Source of the DNA: Nitrososphaerota archaeon
GTDB taxonomy: Archaea > Thermoproteota > Nitrososphaeria > Nitrososphaerales > Nitrosopumilaceae
DNA: 8,693 bases
Direction: 5' to 3'
Assembly (NCBI GenBank): GCA_002698885.1
Contig: PAAH01000001.1
Coordinates: forward strand, 1-8,693
In this document: in pieces, positions 5,077-8,693 of the stretch
How positions within the stretch are numbered: the first letter of the stretch is position 1
Layout of the letters: each line of letters begins with the position of its first letter
Notes under the pieces: model-generated
What the model was told of the DNA's origin: nothing
The model's database searches: none
The model's input: the letters and a program-made list of their open reading frames with translations, nothing else
Translations under genes and position numbers: made by a program

Positions 5077-7091
5077 ACATCTTTTGAGAAATCATATTCT
5101 TTCATCTGCTGTTTCTTTCTATTTAATACAGCAAATATAACAAGTAGTGCAGCAATCCAGATTGAACTAAAAATTATATTTGAAAAACTAACATACATGT
5201 AAGGTATTGCATCAGCCAGATTTTCTTGTAAAACTTCTGCTCTATCGCGAATGTCTGTTATTCCAGTATGAAATGCAGCACTATCAGTTGGTACAGCTGT
5301 AATCTTTTCAGCACTGATAATCATTATATTTAGATCAGTCTGAATTCTTGTAAAGTTTGTACTATCAGTTGGAAATATCCAAACTGGATTACCATCTACT
5401 GGAAGATGACCCTTAATTGCTTTAAGATCAGTTAAAATTGATTGTGGATCAGATGATGCCATAGTTCTATCCAATAATCCAACTGACATATCAAGTGGGT
5501 ATACATCAGTGCTATACCCTACAAATGCCATATATCCACCAATTACAATTATTGCAAAAATTCCTCCAAGTGCTAATTTATAAAAATAATCTGCCATTTT
5601 TTCTTCCTTTGATATTTTAAGCTCACTAAACTTTGGTCTTTTAAATCTTGTATGTGAAAAGCTTAACCAAGCAATATAGAAGAAGCCTACTGCTTGTAAG
5701 GCAATAATAGGCGCAAAAATTGGATTATTAGAAAATATTGCAATGAAAATTCCCAATATACCATAAACAGCAAAGAATAATTCCAAAAGTGTAGTCTTTG
5801 AGAATGGAAGATTGTAGGCTTTATCTCTCCAATCATCGTTATTTTTGATAATTCCATACTTTGGAGTCCTAAGAAACTCATTTTTCTTACCTAATGCACC
5901 ATCAAAAACCGCTACTGTGTTATTTACAGACATGCCAATTGAGTAAACAAGAAGATATGGTAATGCTTTTGCGTGAGCTTTCCAGTTATTTTTATACATT
6001 TTATGGATTACTAGAAGATATGCACCTGGGCCCATAGCAAGATATGTTGCTAATGTCACTGCTGGCAAGAAACTAACAATGTAGAGATTTATTTCAGATG
6101 CAAGTAGTATAGGTAATGTAATAAATTGTATAAGCATTAATGGAAAAACAATATGTCGTGTGAGTTGAATAAATGCTTGTAACTTTGCATCAAATGCAAT
6201 CTTTCTTTTTAGAAGAATATCACCAAGTAATTTAATTGCACATTGTATAGATCCTTTCGCCCACCGAAATTGTTGTCTTTTTGCACCATTCATTTGTACA
6301 GGAAGTTCTGCATCAACTACTATGTCTGGTAAGAATAAACATTTCCAACCTTTCATCTGTGCTCTATAACTTAGATCTAAATCCTCTACAAGTGTAGCAG
6401 TATGCCAGCCTCCAGCATCCTCGATACATTCTTTTCTCCAGATACCTGCTGTACCATTAAAATTCATAAAAAGATGAGAATTACTCTTGGCTTTCTGCTC
6501 AACTAAAAAGTGAAAGTCTAGATTCAAAGCCTGAGCCTGAGTAAGTGCAGAATAATTCTTGTTGACATGTCCCCATCTACATTGAACCAAACCTATTTTT
6601 GAATTTGTAAAATGTGGTATAGCTCTTTTCAAATACCATTTTGGTGGTATAAAATCAGCGTCAAATATTGCAACAAAATCACTTGTTGTAGATTTCATTG
6701 CATGTTTTAATGCTCCAGCTTTGTATCCTGTTCTAGTTCCTCTTCTTACATGTGAAATATCAAATCCTTGGCTTTGATATTTAAGAACAGTTTTGTGCAT
6801 TAAATTCACTGTTTCATCATCAGAATCATCTAAGACCATGATTCTCATTTTTTCTTTAGAATAATCCTGTGCACAAACTGCATCCACTAATCTAGTTGCA
6901 ACATATTTTTCATTGTAAATAGGAAGTTGTATTGTTATTGTAGGCTCACCTATCTCAGATACAGTATTTTCATCTTTTCTTCTACTAGATAAAAATGCCA
7001 AATAATAGAAATTACAAGTATAACCAATTATAACAATTGCACAAAATAGGAAAATCTGAAATACAAATTGTGTGAATGGATTACCTTCCAT
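5073..7091 (-). CDS. Membrane-bound processive glycosyltransferase, GT2 family
   Basis: 672 aa. An N-terminal membrane segment (about 8-34) is followed by a cytoplasmic GT-A domain with all GT2 processive-type motifs: Q-L-P-I-Y-N-E (55-61), L-D-D-S-D (87-91), F-D-A-D-F (143-147), the acceptor-base V-E-D-L-D-L (235-240) and Q-Q-F-R-W (273-277). This is the D,D,D,QxxRW set of cellulose, mannan and hyaluronan synthases. It transfers sugar from a nucleotide sugar to a growing chain and usually exports it. Further membrane segments lie at about 312-332, 336-362, 378-395, 436-455, 457-478, 504-526 and 636-656. The stretch about 527-635 is polar and probably extracytoplasmic, and is not typical of the family. 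The product sugar is unknown; a cell-surface polysaccharide or glycoprotein precursor is likely. It has its own TATA box, 49 nt downstream of the ferredoxin gene. Confidence 0.92.
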   Translation of the reverse strand: MEGNPFTQFVFQIFLFCAIVIIGYTCNFYYLAFLSSRRKDENTVSEIGEPTITIQLPIYNEKYVATRLVDAVCAQDYSKEKMRIMVLDDSDDETVNLMHKTVLKYQSQGFDISHVRRGTRTGYKAGALKHAMKSTTSDFVAIFDADFIPPKWYLKRAIPHFTNSKIGLVQCRWGHVNKNYSALTQAQALNLDFHFLVEQKAKSNSHLFMNFNGTAGIWRKECIEDAGGWHTATLVEDLDLSYRAQMKGWKCLFLPDIVVDAELPVQMNGAKRQQFRWAKGSIQCAIKLLGDILLKRKIAFDAKLQAFIQLTRHIVFPLMLIQFITLPILLASEINLYIVSFLPAVTLATYLAMGPGAYLLVIHKMYKNNWKAHAKALPYLLVYSIGMSVNNTVAVFDGALGKKNEFLRTPKYGIIKNNDDWRDKAYNLPFSKTTLLELFFAVYGILGIFIAIFSNNPIFAPIIALQAVGFFYIAWLSFSHTRFKRPKFSELKISKEEKMADYFYKLALGGIFAIIVIGGYMAFVGYSTDVYPLDMSVGLLDRTMASSDPQSILTDLKAIKGHLPVDGNPVWIFPTDSTNFTRIQTDLNIMIISAEKITAVPTDSAAFHTGITDIRDRAEVLQENLADAIPYMYVSFSNIIFSSIWIAALLVIFAVLNRKKQQMKEYDFSKDV

Positions 7092-7118
7092 AATCTAACA
7101 CTACTGAAAGTTTCTGGC

Positions 7119-7126
7119 TATTTATA
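7119..7126 (-). promoter_or_regulatory. TATA box of the glycosyltransferase gene
   Basis: TATAAATA on the minus strand, 28-35 nt before ATG 7091. It is the best TATA match in the window and indicates an independent promoter in the short gap after the ferredoxin gene. Confidence 0.6.
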
Positions 7127-7140
7127 TTTGAAATTGAGCA

Positions 7141-8100
7141 TTATTTTTGCTCAAATATTTTAATTGCTTCAGGAGGACAAACTCCTTCACATGCTAAACA
7201 AAATATACAATCTGGTTCACCCTGCATAAGAGGTTTCTTTGCAGACCCTGCATTTCCAGGAAATTCTGCCCATTCATAAACTCCAACGGGACATGCGTCA
7301 ATACATCCACCATCACCTACACAAATATCATAATCAACTGAGACAAATTCTCCCCATACCCCCAAGACTTTGTTATCAGTTCCAACACGTCCCCATGTCT
7401 TTATTTCATAGTCAGATGGTGCTTTGTAGGATCCAGAAGGCTGCATTTTTGATTTGTATTCAACATCAATTGGTCCAGCAACTGGTTCATTTCCATCACG
7501 CTTTATTTCATTCTTGATGGCACCTGCTGTTGGTACTTCAAGTTTTTCTTCAACAGGTTTTGGTTTTGCATCAGGTACTATTTGTGCTAGTGGGGTAAGT
7601 TCCTCTAATCTAACCAACGCTTGATCTTCAGAAATTTTTTCTGTTTTGATTAAAGATTCAACCATTTTATCAGATAATATTGTATTTCTCAAAATAGTAT
7701 CAATTATCATTTTTGCAAAATGATCTGCCTTTTTCCTATAATCTGTTATCCACTGGGGATCACCAAATTTGTCTAATGGGAAAATTTGATAAATAATATC
7801 AACAACTTCTCCAGAAACAATTTCTACAGTAATACTAAGATCAACTTTTTCATAATCTTTGGAAAATTTGTCCTCCATGTTTTCTTCAGACCATGTGTAT
7901 GTGGCAAAAATTCTATCTGCATACATATCCATCTCAAAAGTACTTTTGAGACCATCATGAATTGATTTCATTTCTGCAGGATCGTCTAATTTAATTGGTA
8001 ATCTGTAAAGACCTAACTTGTAGCCATGTAGAGGATATACACCACGCTTAGCCGTAGGAGATTCCATAGTGTAGACTCGTTCCTTTAGTAAGAGAGACAT
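7141..8100 (-). CDS. Sulfolobus-type two-cluster ferredoxin fused to an unknown N-terminal domain
   Basis: 319 aa. The C-terminal 90 residues (about 230-319) match archaeal zinc-containing-type ferredoxins: K-V-L-G-x-x-G (244-250), C260-x2-D263-x2-C266-x3-C270-P, V-Y-E-W (274-277), and C298-x2-C301-x2-C304-x3-C308-P. Asp263 in place of the second Cys predicts a [3Fe-4S] cluster beside a [4Fe-4S] cluster, as in Sulfolobus ferredoxin. The zinc ligands of that family appear lost: the His in KVLGxH is Trp249 and no His occurs in the preceding segment. Residues about 15-172 form an unrecognised alpha/beta domain, joined by a Pro/Lys/Glu-rich linker (173-228). It is probably a cytoplasmic electron carrier, perhaps tethered by its N-terminus to a redox partner. 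ATG 8100 is preferred to Met12 because a TATA-like box lies 24-33 nt upstream of it. Confidence 0.88.
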   Translation of the reverse strand: MSLLLKERVYTMESPTAKRGVYPLHGYKLGLYRLPIKLDDPAEMKSIHDGLKSTFEMDMYADRIFATYTWSEENMEDKFSKDYEKVDLSITVEIVSGEVVDIIYQIFPLDKFGDPQWITDYRKKADHFAKMIIDTILRNTILSDKMVESLIKTEKISEDQALVRLEELTPLAQIVPDAKPKPVEEKLEVPTAGAIKNEIKRDGNEPVAGPIDVEYKSKMQPSGSYKAPSDYEIKTWGRVGTDNKVLGVWGEFVSVDYDICVGDGGCIDACPVGVYEWAEFPGNAGSAKKPLMQGEPDCIFCLACEGVCPPEAIKIFEQK

Positions 8101-8123
8101 TTAACATCATTTAGTAGAAATTA

Positions 8124-8133
8124 GTTAAAAACC
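8124..8133 (-). promoter_or_regulatory. TATA-like box of the ferredoxin gene
   Basis: On the minus strand GTTTTTAAC (8132-8124), preceded by the purine-rich GAAAG that could serve as BRE, lies 24-32 nt before ATG 8100, supporting that start and a leaderless mRNA. Confidence 0.45.
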
Positions 8134-8165
8134 TTTCAAAAAATGGCTCTGCCTACGACTATCTC

Positions 8166-8178
8166 TATAATTTTTATG
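8166..8178 (+). promoter_or_regulatory. TATA box of NAD kinase
   Basis: TATAATTTTTATG lies 24-36 nt upstream of GTG 8202. With the divergent ferredoxin box about 35 nt away, the two promoters share one intergenic region of 101 nt. Confidence 0.45.
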
Positions 8179-8201
8179 TAGTAAACTTTGAACGGATCAC
8201 C

Positions 8202-8693
8202 GTGAAACTAAAGAATGTAGCCATAGTCAGCAAATTTGGCTCAAAAATATCAGAGGATGCCGCAAAGCTTATTTCAAAAAAATTACTTGCAAAAAAAACA
8301 AAAGTTACTACTATTTCACCAGTCAAAGTTACTGGGGCAAAACAAGTAGAATCATTAGACGAATTACGGAAAATCAAATTAGATTTAGTAATTACACTAG
8401 GTGGAGACGGAACAACACTAAGAACTTTTAGGAATTTACAAAATGAAACACCAATCCTAACAATAAATGTTGGAGGAAATAGAGGAATTTTATCTGAAAT
8501 CACACTGGATGATTTTGATAAGGCGCTGGAAAGTGTAATTAAAAATAAGATTTGGTTGGATAAGAGAACAAGAGTAGCTGCATCATGTAATGGTGAGGAA
8601 TTTGCGCCAGCACTAAATGAAATTTATGTCAATAGAAAGAATTTAACAAAAACTGCAGAATTCGAGATAAAATTCCAGAATGATACTGTTAAA
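8202..8693 (+). CDS. nadK: NAD kinase, N-terminal 164 residues (runs off the right edge)
   Basis: The frame opens at GTG 8202 and stays open for 164 codons to the window end. It phosphorylates NAD+ with ATP or polyphosphate to make NADP+. The product shows L-G-G-D-G-T-T (66-72), the diphosphate-binding and catalytic G-G-D-G-T signature; N-V-G-G-N-R-G-I-L-S-E-I (89-100), corresponding to the N-x-G-x-x-G-F-L-x-E motif; and A-L-N-E (137-140), the conserved Asn-Glu that holds the nicotinamide ribose. The N-terminal V-A-I-V-S-K (6-11) is the first beta-strand of the Rossmann-like domain. The GTG start is chosen because it precedes this strand by a few residues and has a TATA box at the right distance; no Shine-Dalgarno is seen. 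The C-terminal half is not in the window. Confidence 0.93.
   Translation, partial: MKLKNVAIVSKFGSKISEDAAKLISKKLLAKKTKVTTISPVKVTGAKQVESLDELRKIKLDLVITLGGDGTTLRTFRNLQNETPILTINVGGNRGILSEITLDDFDKALESVIKNKIWLDKRTRVAASCNGEEFAPALNEIYVNRKNLTKTAEFEIKFQNDTVK

Noticed and set aside
7239..7517. His/Gln-rich open frame opposite the ferredoxin
   Set aside because: It is a shadow of the ferredoxin coding strand; the real frame there holds all seven cluster cysteines and the Asp ligand.
8174..8503. Phe/Ser-rich open frame on the minus strand at the right end
   Set aside because: It lies opposite the GGDGT-bearing part of NAD kinase, which is clearly the coding strand.
1..8693. Defence island, mobile element, CRISPR array or integrated virus
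   Set aside because: No transposase, integrase, Cas, nuclease-toxin pair, direct-repeat array or terminal repeats are visible. The two tRNA genes are intact at their visible 3' ends, with no duplicated 3' end marking an attachment site.

Overview
The window looks like ordinary chromosome of an ammonia-oxidising thaumarchaeon of the Nitrosopumilus type. This is inferred from archaeal-type genes (L10e/uL16, an archaeal tRNA-splicing endonuclease subunit, a Sulfolobus-type ferredoxin), an intron-bearing tRNA, strong A+T richness, TATA-like boxes about 25-35 nt ahead of start codons with almost no leader, and a box C/D guide RNA. No phage, transposon, CRISPR array or plasmid feature is visible.

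Left part (1-2149): the 3' part of tRNA-Tyr(GTA) with an intron runs in from the left edge. Only 7 nt further on, in opposite orientation, is a splicing endonuclease subunit. Ribosomal protein L10e is divergent from it, followed by a small uncharacterised convergent gene and an intronless tRNA-Gly(GCC). A 140-aa protein of unknown function ends 2 nt from that tRNA and is the second gene of an operon with the next gene.

Middle (2151-5076): a CPA2-type cation/proton antiporter reads leftward. The 367-nt gap after its start is not empty. It holds a strongly supported box C/D sRNA (3551-3610) with its own TATA box, then a 35-residue CxxC...HxxxH mini-protein whose promoter carries a near-perfect inverted repeat. 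A long Lys-tailed coiled-coil protein of unknown function follows.

Right part (5073-8693): a membrane GT2 glycosyltransferase with an added extracytoplasmic segment, a ferredoxin domain fused to a roughly 220-residue N-terminal region of unknown function, and, divergently, the first 164 codons of NAD kinase.

The genes do not form one pathway. The clearest functional link is between the intron-containing tRNA and the splicing endonuclease beside it. The least expected content is in the 3474-3840 gap (C/D sRNA, micro-protein and two palindromic promoter elements), the endonuclease lacking its catalytic His, and the two proteins carrying unrecognised domains.
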